Shown piece after piece: positions 1 through 11,441 of a stretch of 64,000 bases of DNA. Under the pieces are notes generated by a model. The model made no database searches. It saw only the letters and a program-made list of their open reading frames with translations, and was not told the origin of the DNA. The DNA lies in NCBI RefSeq assembly GCF_040939455.1, contig NC_134106.1:85195001-85259000 (forward strand), given 5' to 3'. Origin of the DNA: Microcebus murinus. Lineage: Eukaryota > Chordata > Mammalia > Primates > Cheirogaleidae. The position numbers and the translations under genes were made by a program. Every line of letters begins with the position of its first letter. Positions within the stretch are counted from its first letter, which is position 1.

Positions 1-2030
1 TTGAAAGGAGAGAGGAAGCAGCATGTGGAGTGGAGAGAAAGACACCAGTGGGAGTCTCAGGAGGATGTGGGCAATTGATGTGGACACGTGACAAATGCCT
101 GCAGAGGGGAGCTCCTTCCTTTTATCCTTCAACCTTCCTATTTCTATTTCCTCTTGACTCCAGGTGAAAGTGATAGGAGCTGTGTGCATAAACTACTTGG
201 ATCCCTTGGTTATGATCATATGTGTGAGATGAGCTGGAAGTCCCCTGGCCTCAAGCCATTCTGCAAACCAGGGCACAACTTGTTTCCTATTGTGTATGTG
301 AATAACTGGCTGTTTATCTCAGGTAAGACCCACTTATTCTCCCCATTTCAAGCATGATTCCACTTTCAAACTTAATTTCTGAGGACTGACAGACTCCAAG
401 CTCAATCTGCAGTGTTGAGCATTCCCAAACCTAAGACAAAGAAACCATTTGTTGGCCTCCATGAGGCTTCTTGCCAAGGCAATGTTATGTCCTGGAAGTG
501 TGCAGTTTTCCTATCTGAGTGAGCAGAAGAGAATATTTTAGCAGTCCAAGCACAACACAGCATTAGGAGCCGATAGAAGACAATCAGTATAGGATGGCCC
601 ATTGGTTCAATACACTGTGGGAATTAATGGACATGCACCAATTGTCCCTTGAGCTGCAGCCCAGAGCCCCATAGGAATCAGGAACTAAAAAGTCAGGAAA
701 GTGGGAGGTAAATATAATAATAAGACATTGGATGTATTACAGAATGAGATGGCATTTTATTTTTTGTCCTGGAGCCAACTGTGCATTTCAATGATCTCAT
801 GTAAGCTGCTCTATTTATGCTCATCTGAAATCAAGGCCATTCAGAAACAGACAGAGCTGGTCAGCACTTGATGGCCTGAGATGAAAATGTGCACACTTAA
901 ATGATCTAAAATAATGTGATCTGCACAACCTGGGAAAGCAGCACCCTCTGAGAGGAGGAAAGTTTATGTAGATTGGCAAAATGGCACACAGAAGCTGCAA
1001 AAATTCAGGAGCAGAAAGAATCATGATCAGAGAATAAACGTGTTAAATTAGTGAAATGCTGTGCTGTCAGCATGAGCACACTGCGTGCAAATAAACTGTA
1101 GGTAATTTAACAGTAATTACCAAAAAGCTGTGTTTTCCTGACCTTCTCTCCAGCATTCCTCTATGTTTATACAAGTTCAGCTTTCCTGTATTTCTTTTTA
1201 TCAGTCTAGCTTTCATTAGGTCAACTGGGAGGATGCAGCCCGTGGCTGTGAATGAAATAGCATGAAATATTAGGCTTTTATTGGGATTTCCATGTAGAGA
1301 GCTTCAGCTACTCCAGCAATTTCTGTGAGTAGTGCAGAAAATCTTTTCAATATATGCTCACACTTATATGTCTTAGTGTGTTTATTTTTCAGAACATCAT
1401 CTATGTACATTATAGAATCCTCTGGTATGATCATTTCAACTTTGCTCTGCTTGAAAAGCTAATAGAACAAAATCTAAAGAAAATAAATCAAAGTGATGAT
1501 TTCTTTAGCAAGATCTCCACTACAGAGTCTAGTTGCCTATGACCTTCAAGGGGAACTTTCTGCCAACATAGAGCCACAAAAGGCAGATCAGGGATTGAGA
1601 AACCTTGCTGAATTGTTTCTGAGCACTCTTGTAGATAGAGGCTGTTTGAGTGACAGGACTTAAATATGTAACACTGTTGCAATAGTTCACATTGGATTAT
1701 ACATAAGACTTCTGGTTGAATTTTAGCACAGATTCAGTAATGCCCTGCTTTCTTTGTTTACCTCTTTATCCTCCTTTAGACAATGTGTTTGCTGTCAGCA
1801 TGGGTGACCCACTGCTTCCTGACTCTCCCTTGATTGTCTCACACTGCATACCTTCATCTTGTTGGAAAATAAGAACACAAACTGAAATCTAGTGTTACTT
1901 TTATTTTTTAAATCATCAATTGTCTGAAAACCTAAGTAATAAGAACATGAAAAAGATATATATTAGTACTAAAGAAGACAGCATTTTGTTCTTCCAAGAT
2001 ATCATCATAATTTTTATTTTTGGCTATATA
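1..2030. other. Unassigned intergenic sequence
   Basis: No repeat family, exon or RNA gene was recognised here. The open frames are short (under 90 codons) and match no protein I know. The stretch is AT-rich with ordinary base composition. It may hold very old repeats too decayed to see by eye. Confidence 0.5.
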
Positions 2031-2035
2031 TTACT

Positions 2036-2678
2036 TGTCAATCTTGTCGTGGCCCATTTATTGGATGGAGGATGAACACAGAACATAAAACACAAATGCA
2101 GAACACAAAGAAAAACACAGACACACATACAAACAGTTGACTCAAGTCCTAATACACTGGGTCAGTTTTATTTTTATACTCTAAAAAATTAAAGTTAGTT
2201 CCTTGTACATAACCATCCAGGCATTTCAGCAATGGCCAAAAATTCCAGAATGAGTAGCCTTAGGGAAGCAGATATCCCTTGGCTCAGAATTTCCAGGTGG
2301 TTGCTCTAGGTGCTAGGCATAGATCATGGACTGAGATCAGCAAGGATTGGCAAGGAAAGCCACAGGGGGCATTTCTCATCCCCGGCCTCTCTTAGGGTGA
2401 CCCCCTAAGATCTTCGGCTGTGCATGGCTTAGGTCACCCCTCCCTGGAGGAGTCTTACCTGTCATTGACTAACCAGCCATCTTATGGGGTGTATGCAGCA
2501 ATCACAGGAACAATGTGTTTATCATGAGGCCTCCAGACCCCCAATGCCGTGGGGCAGAGCAGATCTTGCTTACTTGTAACTCAGGTCCTTTGTTATGCCT
2601 CTAGGCAACAACCTTGTTTATCACAAGGACCTTGTCTGGAATACATTACTTTCAAACGCTCTGGGCAGAACATGTACA
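2036..2678 (-). mobile_element. Solo LTR of an endogenous retrovirus, antisense
   Basis: A 643-bp block begins TGT and ends ACA and is flanked on both sides by TTACT (2031-2035 and 2679-2683), a 5-bp target-site duplication. On the minus strand it has a TATA-like run that also contains AATAAA (2166-2178) and another AATAAA close to the 3' terminus (2057-2062). These are the expected parts of an LTR promoter and polyadenylation region. No internal retroviral sequence is attached, so it is a solo LTR, probably left by recombination between two LTRs. The family was not identified. A 5-bp duplication occurs in class III and some other ERVs, so I do not assign a class. Confidence 0.72.
2391..2439. 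repeat. Hairpin-forming inverted repeat inside the solo LTR
   Basis: CTTAGGG (2391-2397) pairs perfectly with CCCTAAG (2403-2409) across a 5-nt loop. A third arm, CTTAGGTCACCC (2428-2439), can pair instead with GGGTGACC...TAAG, with a CCC bulge. The two foldings exclude each other. A regulatory role in the LTR is possible but not shown. Confidence 0.5.
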
Positions 2679-2742
2679 TTACTCACTAACTTTAATTCTT
2701 AAACTAGGAAAATATATGTCAGTTCCCTCCAAATCTTATCTG

Positions 2743-2798
2743 CTACTAGACTGTAAAGTCCATGGGAACAAAGACCGAGTCTATAATAGAAGTAAGGG
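2743..2798 (+). repeat. L2-type 3' end fragment
   Basis: The stretch resembles the conserved end of L2/MIR-type elements (an 'ACTAGACTGTAA' motif followed by a 'CCATGGGAACAAAGACC' motif). It lies between the solo LTR and the class I LTR and is probably the older host sequence into which both inserted. It is short, so the call is tentative. Confidence 0.45.
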
Positions 2799-2800
2799 TC

Positions 2801-3223
2801 TGAAAAAGGGCAAAATGTTTTATGAGTTGTCTCTTTAAAAGCCCTCACCCCTTTTGAAGAATGAAAACCTGCATTCCTGCCTGAGGCCAGTAATCAGAGG
2901 GTCAGGGGAGTGTTCTTTGTTCTTTGTTTTAAAACACAGGAGACTCAACAGAATTATCTGGGCAAAGGGTATGAGGTCATCTTCACCATAGATAAGGCTG
3001 ACCAGAACCACCAACCACAGTTAAACAGCAATAGCCCAAAGCTGCAAATCCCCTTTAAAAACTCTGTATTTCTGCTAATGGGAGGACGATGGTTCTTTAA
3101 GACCAGAGTCTGCCATCTTCCTTATTTGCTGACAAATTAATAAACTTCTCTTTCCTTTTCCTCAAACCACTTGTCCTCATTTTTCATTCAGCCTCAGAGA
3201 CAAGTACTGAACTTTTGGTAACA
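2801..3223 (+). mobile_element. 5' LTR of a class I endogenous retrovirus
   Basis: About 423 bp starting TG and ending CA. It has a TATA-like TTTAAAAA box near 3054 and a polyadenylation signal AATAAA at 3139-3144, in the order and spacing of a U3-R-U5 LTR. It is followed by a primer-binding-type TGG, a leader and a gag-like frame in the same orientation, which supports the 5' LTR call. The left boundary rests on the TG terminus only. No second LTR is present downstream, because the provirus is cut off near 4.15 kb. Confidence 0.65.
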
Positions 3224-3895
3224 TAATTTGGCATCCCTGGGCAGGCCTATCGATACCCTGGTGGAATGGCACCCATGATGGCTCCTGTGGCTGGAAGAGG
3301 CGGGGAGCAGCTCTGGGCCAAGTTGTGGGGTTAAGAGCCCCCTATTTTCAGGTTAAGAGAGTAAGGGAGTGCCCCAGCAGCTGCCAGAGCCTGTTTAGCT
3401 CTGGGGAACTCCTGTCTCTTCCTCCTTGAATTAAACGCAACTCCTCTCAACCTGAACCTTGTTGAAGAAAAGGAAAGGCATTTAGGAAGAGTCATGACAC
3501 CTTGGCCATTTTGGTGAGTTCCCTGGTATGCACACTGAGACCCTTGATTCCACCGATTTGGGGAAGGTTTTTGAACCTCCCAGCCCTGTCATAGGGCATT
3601 TGTTTGTGGCACTGTTTGAGAGTGGAAGTCATGGTTGAGCAGCACTGGAGAACCTGAGGAATTCATTTCCTTTTGGATTAGAAGTTGGTTCTCATTTGTA
3701 CAGTTTCCATTTGTTTGGTAGGGAATCTGGAGGATTCATCCTCTTTTGGGTTACGAGAATTTGGTTCTCCTTTGTACAGTTCTCATTTATTGGTGGGCAA
3801 TGTCAAACATTTGACATTGTTTGTATTGGAAATTCCCTGTAGTGTCAACTTGTCAAGTTATGTTTATTATTACTGTTTGTGAGTTTTGTCCTAAC
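3224..3895 (+). mobile_element. Retroviral leader with primer-binding-like site
   Basis: This lies between the LTR and the gag-like frame. A TGG that could start an 18-nt primer binding site lies at 3229, five bases after the LTR end. I could not match it confidently to a tRNA. The rest has no long open frame. A short repeated phrase occurs near 3660-3700 and 3735-3790 (similar 'GG-TT-TCATTTGTACAGTT' contexts), suggesting a small internal duplication of the leader. Confidence 0.55.
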
Positions 3896-4140
3896 ATGGG
3901 AGGCTCTGTTTCTGTTCCAACTGAAAGTCCCTTGGGAGGATTTTTTCTGAATGGCCAACTTATAGCTATAAGTCTATGTCTAAAAAGAGAATGGTGTTAT
4001 TATAATACTGCTTGGCCAATGTCTGTGCTGGAGTGTGAGGAGAAGTGTCCATTGAATGGAACCTTAAGTTATTACACTATCTTGTTTTGTCAAAGGTCAG
4101 GTAAATGAAATGAGATCCTATATGTACAATCTTTCATGTA
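3896..4140 (+). pseudogene. Truncated gag remnant (class I ERV)
   Basis: The frame opens with Met-Gly at 3896, as expected for an N-myristoylated matrix protein, and runs 70 codons to TGA at 4106-4108. The translation has the general look of the matrix N-terminus of class I (gammaretrovirus-like) endogenous elements. The gag-like similarity seems to continue in frame for about ten codons past the TGA, so the stop looks like a nonsense mutation rather than a natural end. All similarity is lost by about 4150, and capsid, pol and env are absent. It is a dead fragment. Confidence 0.65.
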
Positions 4141-4149
4141 ATTGCATAA

Positions 4150-4560
4150 TAAAGGAGCTGAAAGGCCTGAGGCAAAGTTAATGGTAATGGTAGTTAGACC
4201 CCGGGTGATAAAATAGGGGAAGAAGTAATCGGGTTGGATCTTTCAATCCATTCTTTTCAGTGTTTAGAGCACTATTGAACATTTCTTGTAGGGTAGTCCA
4301 GTGGTGACAAATTTGCTTAGTGTTTGCTTTTCTGGAAAAGATTTCATTTATAAAACATAGTTTTACAAGATTCACAATTCTTGGCTGACAGTTATTCTGT
4401 TTAAGAATCTAATAATGGGACCTCAATCTCTTCTGGCTTGTAAGATTTCTTCTGAGAAGTCTGGTGTCAGTCTGATGGGTTTTCCTTTGCATGTTTTAGG
4501 GGCAGGAACAAGATAGTAATGTTTCCTCTGGGTATGTTTATTTAACATTCTACTTGATGT
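4150..4560 (-). mobile_element. Possible antisense L1 5'-region fragment
   Basis: The part from about 4330 to 4500 resembles the reverse complement of the 5' portion of old L1 elements. It sits directly before a sense L1 ORF2 fragment, an arrangement produced when an L1 inserts with a 5' inversion. The first 150 bp are unassigned. Confidence 0.35.
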
Positions 4561-4950
4561 TGCATTTAGGCTCAGCGGACAAGATAAAGGAATAAAAGGC
4601 ACCCGGATTGGAAAAGAAGTAAAACTATTTCTATTCACAGATGCCAGAAACTTGCATATAGAAAATTTCAAGAAGTCCACAGAAAAACTCTTACAGTTAA
4701 TGAATAAGTTCACAAGATTGTAGGATACTAGATAAATATATAAGCATTAATTGAATTGTATATACTATGAACAATCCTAAAATGAAATTATGAATTTTAT
4801 TTACTGTAGCATAAAAAAGAATAAAATTCTTATAATACATTTAACCAAATAAGTGCAATACCTGTATACTAAGAACTACAAAACTTCTTTGAAAAAAATT
4901 AAATAGCTCTACATAAATGGAAGATATTTTGTATTCATGGATTGGAGGAT
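4561..4950 (+). mobile_element. Old L1, ORF2 reverse-transcriptase region (left half)
   Basis: The decayed translation follows the L1 ORF2 reverse-transcriptase core. A lysine-rich stretch is followed by a segment where the catalytic aspartate box should sit, but this is damaged (near 4641-4655). The sequence then continues to the point where a younger L1 tail interrupts it. The other half resumes at about 5613 in the same orientation. Stops and frameshifts are frequent. Confidence 0.6.
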
Positions 4951-5394
4951 TTAATGGCATGGATGCTGAGAGAGAGGAACACTCCTACACTGCTGGTGGG
5001 ACTGGAAACTAGTTCAATCTCGTGGAAAGCAATATGGAGATACCTCAAAGCGATACAAGTAGATCTACCATTTGATCTAGCAATTCCACTACTGGGCATC
5101 TACCCAAAAGATCGAAAGTCACTTTATGAAAAAGACACCTGCACTCGAATGTTTATAGCAGCACAATTCACAATTGCAAAGTTGTGGAAACAAGCTAAGT
5201 GCCCATCAATTCATCAGTGGATTAATAAAATGTGGTATATGTATATCATGGAGTACTGTTCAGCTTTAAGAAACAATGGTGAGATAGCACCTATTGTATT
5301 TTCCTGGATAGAGCTGGAACCCATTCTACTAAGTGAAGTATCTCAAGAATGGAAAAACAAGCACCACATGTACTCACCAGCAAATTGGTATTAA
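4942..5394 (+). pseudogene. L1 ORF2 C-terminal fragment (open frame)
   Basis: A 150-codon open frame. Roughly residues 11-150 are the C-terminal end of L1 ORF2 protein, downstream of the reverse transcriptase. ORF2p is the endonuclease/reverse transcriptase that copies L1 RNA into chromosomes. Both catalytic domains are missing here, so the frame cannot make an active enzyme. The first codons come from the older L1 into which the fragment inserted. The lack of stops indicates relative youth, not function. Confidence 0.7.
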
Positions 5395-5612
5395 TGGATC
5401 AACACCTCAGTGGACATATAAGAATAACATTTATTCGGTTTCGGGCAGGTGGGAGGGGGGAGGAGAGGTGGGTATATATAAACACAATGAGTGAGATGTG
5501 CAATGTTTGGGGGATGGTCACACTTGAGGCTCTGACTCAAGGGGGTGTGGGACCATGGGCAATATATGTTACCTTAACACTTGTACCTCCATAATACACT
5601 AAAATAAAAAAA
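4951..5612 (+). mobile_element. Younger L1 3' end nested in the older L1
   Basis: A 5'-truncated L1 carrying the last part of ORF2, a 3' UTR with a G-rich purine tract (about 5446-5468), and a short A-rich tail ending near 5612. It is much better preserved than the surrounding L1. Its last 250 bp correspond to the element at 34.6-35.0 kb, so both come from one lineage. No clear target duplication is visible, and the older L1 seems to lack about 15-20 bp at the junction, so insertion may have removed a little target DNA. Confidence 0.72.
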
Positions 5613-6250
5613 TATATTCCTCAAATTGATCCACAGATTTCATGTAATTTCTATCATATTTCCAGCTACTTTTACTTTTATTCTAAAATTCATGTGGAAA
5701 TACCTGAGATCCAGAATAACCAAACAAATCTTAAAAAAACAAGGAACAAATTTTGATGACTGCAACACTTCCCAATTTCAAAACTTACTAAAAAGCTACA
5801 GTAATCAAGACAGTATTATACTGGCATAAGAATAGACATATATATCAATGAAATTGAATTGAGAGCCCAGAAATAAACCCTTAAATTTATGATCAATTAC
5901 TTTTTGACAAGTGTACCCAGACAATTCCATGGGGAATAAATAGTCTTTTCAACAAATGATATTATATATACAAAAGAATGAAGTTGGACTACTAACTTAT
6001 AACAAATAAAAAATTAACTCAGAAAAATCAAAGACCTAAATTCAAAAGATAAAACTATAAAACTCTTAGAAGAAAACATAATCATGTATCTACATAATCT
6101 TGGATTGGGCATGATTTCTTAAATATTACACCAAAAGCGCAATCAACCAAAAAAAAAAAAAACCAGATAAACTAAACTAAAGTATTAAAAATTTTGTGCT
6201 TCAAAATCACTATGAAGAAGGAAAACAAAAATGCACAGAGCATAAGAATA
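5613..6250 (+). mobile_element. Old L1 ORF2 region (right half)
   Basis: This continues the older L1 after the nested younger copy. The 67-codon frame at 5626-5829 matches the region of L1 ORF2 downstream of the reverse transcriptase, and the following A-rich sequence is also L1-like. The end is uncertain. Confidence 0.6.
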
Positions 6251-6580
6251 TATTTTCAATTAATTATTTTATAATTCAATAAGTGATCACATGATTTGAT
6301 ATTTTCAGCTCAAGCATATTTCTCTTATCTCCTTAAATATGCCAAATTAAACAGAATTAGAATTGTTCTCATATAGTTGTCATAACAAGGCAAATTATAC
6401 TTTGGTAAAGATAATTTATTGTGACCTAGTTGACAAGGTCTCAGATCCTAAGAAACCAAAAAAGGAAAGAGTGATCTTGGCCTCTACGTCCAAATCCTAT
6501 TTGTAAGGAGAGTCTGTGAGGAGTAGGTCTAACCCATCTTCTACTCCATCATTGCTAGAACTGTAAGCCAAAACATACTT
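6251..6580. other. Unassigned AT-rich sequence
   Basis: Nothing recognised. It may be the decayed end of the old L1. Confidence 0.4.
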
Positions 6581-6584
6581 TTTT

Positions 6585-6860
6585 CTTTACTTTTTATGGA
6601 TAAATAAAACTTGTACAAATTTATGGAGCACATGTAATATTTTGCTGCAAGAACACACTTTGAATGATCAAATACAGGTAATTGGGATATCCCTCCCCTC
6701 AAACATTTATCATTTCTTTGTATTGGGAACATCCAATGTTAGATAAAAGGTGTAAGTTCTGGTGCTTGAAAGCCCAGAGAATGACCATAGTCAGCAATAA
6801 TTTATTATAAATTTAAAAATAATTAGAACAGAATATTTGTAATGTTCTAACATATGATGG
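6585..6860 (-). mobile_element. L1 3' end, antisense
   Basis: It resembles the reverse complement of an L1 3' UTR of the L1MA/L1PB type. The landmark phrases are GGAGCACATGTAATATTTTG, a GATCAAAT motif and a TTTATCATTTCTTTG motif. The same type recurs at 14105-14345, which supports the assignment. Confidence 0.6.
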
Positions 6861-9140
6861 ACTTTAAAAAAATTCTGTTATGTATATAGTAAGACCTTAA
6901 GGCTAGAAAGAAGTAGGTTAAAATTTCATTCAAATATAAGTTTCTGATTCGATTGACTTAAAGTTAGCAGGATGATAAGCTCTTTATATGATCTTAATGT
7001 GAACAAAGGGATGCCATAGTCAAAAGCAAAGGCACATAGGACCTAGCTATATAGACAGAACTATTGACCAATATATAGTCCAAAAGTGAAGTGTAAGTAG
7101 ACCTAATCTATGCTAATAGAAGTCAGTGGGAGTCACTTCTATGGGGTGGACAGTGAGAAATCTCCAGGAATGTTTCTGGGATACTAGCTATGTTCTGTTT
7201 ATTTACCCATGTACTGGTTACACTATTTCATTTATATTATGTATGCTATACTCCAATAGAAAGCTTAAAGAAAGTTTACTATGGGAAATCTGTAAGACAG
7301 AAAAAAAAAAGAAAATCTTAAGAATACGACATCATTCTTAGAAGCAGCAATACTTTTTCTCCTTTTTTGCAGTTTGTAATTAGTACACTGAACTGTTTAA
7401 CTCAGTATTTAGAGAATAAAATGATTTTTATTTTAGCTTTCTTTACTCCATCCCCCAAATCTTATTCTGAATAAATTTTTAAAAAATGAAATGGTAGGTG
7501 TAGGTACTAATTTGCTACTCTAAATGCATTTTGTAAAACATGTTCTTTATTATTCAAGAGAAAAAAGAGAAAAAAATAAATTATAATCTATCTTTATTAC
7601 TTTGTCCTTTCTTTGAAAAACAAGAAAATGTTGTCAAAGAAAAAAAGGGTGAAAGTCTTTTCCCTGACATTACTATTATAATATGTTTATAGCACAGTAT
7701 CAATTCGTTCCTGAAAATAAGAAAATGCAAATACATTAGGATGCTGAAGATTCAAAATCATGAAATATGACTATAATATATGACCTTGGCAGAGGAAGGC
7801 AAACATAAGAAGGCACCACCCTGATCCCAGGATTATACCAATAATTTAGCAGTCAATGTTTTTATCATATAGCCATGTTTCCTAAAATAAATTATTCTAG
7901 CTCCAGTACTGCTACTACCTATGCAATTGCTTTTAAAATAGTATGCATTCTTATGCTAAGTAAGTGTGCATGCTGTGGTACTGAATATCATTTCTTATTC
8001 TGAGACTAGAATATTAAAAATAAATATTTGCAGCTCCTGTGATAATAAAAGAAACACAACATGAACTCCCATGATAATGTTATGTAAAGCAAAAGAAGTG
8101 AAAACATTTAAATGATAAATGTATAAAGAAAACAAAGAACAAAAGCAATTGTTTGATGTGTTAGAAAACATTGGCTTGAAATAAATGATTTGCTGATAAG
8201 GAATTTTGTCATTTTAAATCTATCCTTTTTTATTAAATTAGATAAACCCATTATCATATAATAGCATAGAATTTTATTAATTAATTTTCTACTAAGGCAA
8301 ATAAATGTCCTTCACACACAGTAGACAAATAAAACCCCCATCAAAATCTTGGTTTAATTATTTCCCTAATAACACCTTGGAATCAATATGTCAGCTAACT
8401 CCCCACTGCCAAGATTTAATCACCATGGCGTTCATTTGCTTTTATGTGGTTTTAAGCAGTCAAAAGAGAGGAAGAAGAGGAAAGGAAATGAATTTCATTC
8501 ATATTATAATGCCAACTTTTAAAAATTACAGATTTAATTCATTTCAAGGGGAAGAAAGAAAGGAAAGGCAACTGAATAAAGAACACAAACCCTGGTGTGT
8601 CTCACTTTTCCTCACTGGCTTCCAGTGCTAAGAAAAACAAAATCGATCTTCTCACACCTGGATTCCAACTTCACCTCCAAGATAAATCAGAGAGCTGAGC
8701 AGCAGGTCATGACTCCAGGCTCGGGTTACCGGGTTACCATCCTGATTCCATCACCAGTTGGCTATGTGACTTTACAAGGCTTTCTTCCCTTTCCTATCTT
8801 CATATATCTTTATGTCTTCAACACAGAGATGCTTGAGTATTGTGCATTCCTTTTAGAAAAATGTGGTTTAACCTCAGCATGACATGGTGGTCGTAGAAGC
8901 AAATACCCCTTTTGAGTAGCTGGGAAATCACTAAACTATGCTTTATAGAAGAAATGCATTCCATTAAGATATTTATAATGCATATTTTCTCAAAACAAAT
9001 AGTACTGTGTTATTCACTTTCATGATGCAATCCAAGTTGTGCTCCTATAAGGAAAAAATAAATTATCCAGAAAAGGCAATGTTCAGATGCAGATTCTATA
9101 GAGATTTATTTGTTGAGGACTGAAAGTATGCCTAGCAGTA
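6861..9140. other. Unassigned AT-rich intergenic sequence
   Basis: No family or gene recognised in 2.3 kb. The largest open frame, 108 codons at 8305-8631, shows no domain or conserved motif and is most likely chance. Confidence 0.5.
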
Positions 9141-9149
9141 TGGTAGAAA

Positions 9150-9305
9150 TTTGTACATATTTCATGAAAATTAATCCTTAGGACAACCAGTTATGAATTT
9201 TATTTTATTTTTAACAATAAGGTCAATGATGTAGATACTGGGGCTCATTGTAGTTCAGTGACTTGCCAAGGTGACCGAGGTTCTAAACTGGGCTCTTTCC
9301 TGCGT
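9150..9305 (-). repeat. MIR, antisense
   Basis: It contains the reverse-complement MIR core, an 'ACTGGGGCTCA...AGTGACTTGCCAAGG' type sequence with a typical gapped flank. MIRs are ancient tRNA-derived SINEs shared by mammals. Confidence 0.6.
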
Positions 9306-9673
9306 GTTTCTCAGGCAGTAAACTCTTATTAAGAAAAGGGAGGTGCCCTTACAAAAACTCAAAATAGATGTCCTGCTTGGCCTGGCACCCAGCAGTTCTG
9401 CCTGGTGGCAGTTCTATCTTTGCAGACTTTCCTTGCCTATGTGCTGCTCCTTGCTCCTGTGTCTCTGACCTCACCCCCACCCCTCAGAACCTGTCACCTG
9501 GGCCTAGAAATATTAATATAAACACTGTCTAAGAGCCTAGTGACTTCATAGCTGCCCAAACAGGAAGTTACCTTATTTGTGTATCTACAATTTCTAGAAA
9601 AGGTATGCTGTGCCATTGACTTGCTAGGAAGTACATGTGTGGTATATGTGTTTCTTCATTCATTCTACAAACT

Positions 9674-9723
9674 TTTTTCTTTTCTTGTCTTTTCTTTTCT
9701 TTTTTTTTTTTTTTTTTTTTTTT
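9674..9723. repeat. Pyrimidine tract ending in T24
   Basis: A TTTTC-rich stretch ends in an uninterrupted 24-base T run (9700-9723). It could be the poly(A) tail of an antisense retrocopy. The sequence after it (9724-10060) is not a recognised L1, Alu or gene, and no target duplication was found. The first 100 bp after it vaguely resemble an L2 3' end. Confidence 0.55.
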
Positions 9724-11441
9724 GAGGAATTACATGTGCAATTCAGTAGATCCTGGGAATACAGCAGAATCCTACCAATAACAGCCTAAGGAGGGAGACG
9801 GACTATCGACAATCACAACTGTGGCGGCTAAGTCCCAGGACAGAGGCAGGCATGAGAGTCTGCAGATGTGCAGAGGATTCTTCCCAGCCTTGGGGAGCAG
9901 GCCAGGAAGGCTCTGCAGAAGTGCCTTGAGGTTCCAGCAAAATGAATGCTTGCCTTGCTCTGAAGTTCTGTAAGTTTAAAATTTTAGACTCTGAAAAATC
10001 AATTATGTTGCACTGTGCCAACTTACAATTTGCCCTTAAGAAATGAACTCTATTACCACTCTCCGAAAGAGCTAATCAAATGAACACCAGAGTACCACCT
10101 TGAGTGCACTTCCTGACTAAATTTTCATTTTCTTTCTGATGGTGGGGTTCCTCCCCTTCATAATGAGGGACTGGAGGCCAGTTGACTTCATAGGTTCTTT
10201 TGAGTTGATAAGTCCCCCTAAATCTCTGTATGAGAATAGCTGGTACTCCTTTCCATGTCAATGAACATTAGATATTACCAAGGCCATCAAAATATCTTTA
10301 TGACAATATTTAACCTACCAAGTAATAAGCCTTATTTATAAGATGGAATGATTACAAGTGTTAATTTGTAAAGGAGTTGCTAATCTACCCTGAGTTCCTA
10401 GTGCATCTGGCCCACTTGCCAGATAGTACACGCTTTAAAATGCCATTCTTGTCCACTTTGTCCCCAGGCTTCTCTTAATGTCTATACACTGATGAGCTTT
10501 AAAGGGATAGGTAGACAGGAAAGAGGTCATGGGAAGAAGAATTAAGTATGTTAATTTTGGAGTTCTCATTCATAACAGCTAGGACCGTCGTTTTGTGTAG
10601 GGACACTCCAGATTCTAGCCCAGAAAATCTACTTGCAGAAATCCAAAGTCACCAGAGTCTGGGAGCTCAGGAGGAAATAGTGACAGGCTAGATATAAATC
10701 CAAAAGTGCTTTGACTTGCAGCCTCTCCTAGTCTGAGCCTCTTAGCCTTGTAAAGAAATAAGCTGGGCAGACTGCTGGGCAGATGTCTTGAGGGCAGCTT
10801 TGCTTCACTCAGAGCATCAGAGGACCCGATGGGCAGAGAAATAGAAGAACCTAACATGAAAATGTTGTCTCAGAACCACGGTGTTGCTGACAGTCAGAGC
10901 AGTGTCCCTGAGGTACCCCGGCACAAACAGTTGTGGGAAAGGGAGGAACAAGTCCCGGAGTGTACTCCATGCCTGATGTATTTATGGCACAGTGAAGGGT
11001 ACAGATTCTCCAGTACAATTTTCATAAAATCTATTTGTTAGAGATAAAATGTGGTGCATCTGGAGGAGTTATAGCTGCAGGCAAATAGCTCTGGCGATCT
11101 GCAGGGTTACAGTGGTGGTTTGATCAGCAATGTTCCTACAGAAAGCTTATGGGACAGTTTGGTTCTTACAGGAAAGTCCTACTGGTGCTGTAGGAAACTA
11201 AACATTCGAGTGATACAAACAAAGGAACTTAGAAATTTGGTTTTATTCATGAAAGAATAAAGGTGAAGTTTTAGCTGATTTTATGACATCATTTGTAAAA
11301 TAGCTAAATGGGGAACCAGAAGAAGGGGCAGAGGGAGAAGGACAAGCTGTGCTTCCTCAGTGACCGTCTTCTTCCCTCTGGTTCCCAGTGCCAAGGGGTG
11401 AGCCAGGCGCATGTGGGAGGACACTGGTGCAGGTGCTGACT
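9724..11441. other. Unassigned sequence
   Basis: No repeat or gene recognised apart from the weak L2-like start. The open frames are below 85 codons and uninformative. Confidence 0.45.

Noticed and set aside
8305..8631. 108-codon plus-strand frame
   Set aside because: No motif, unusual composition or neighbouring gene feature supports coding.
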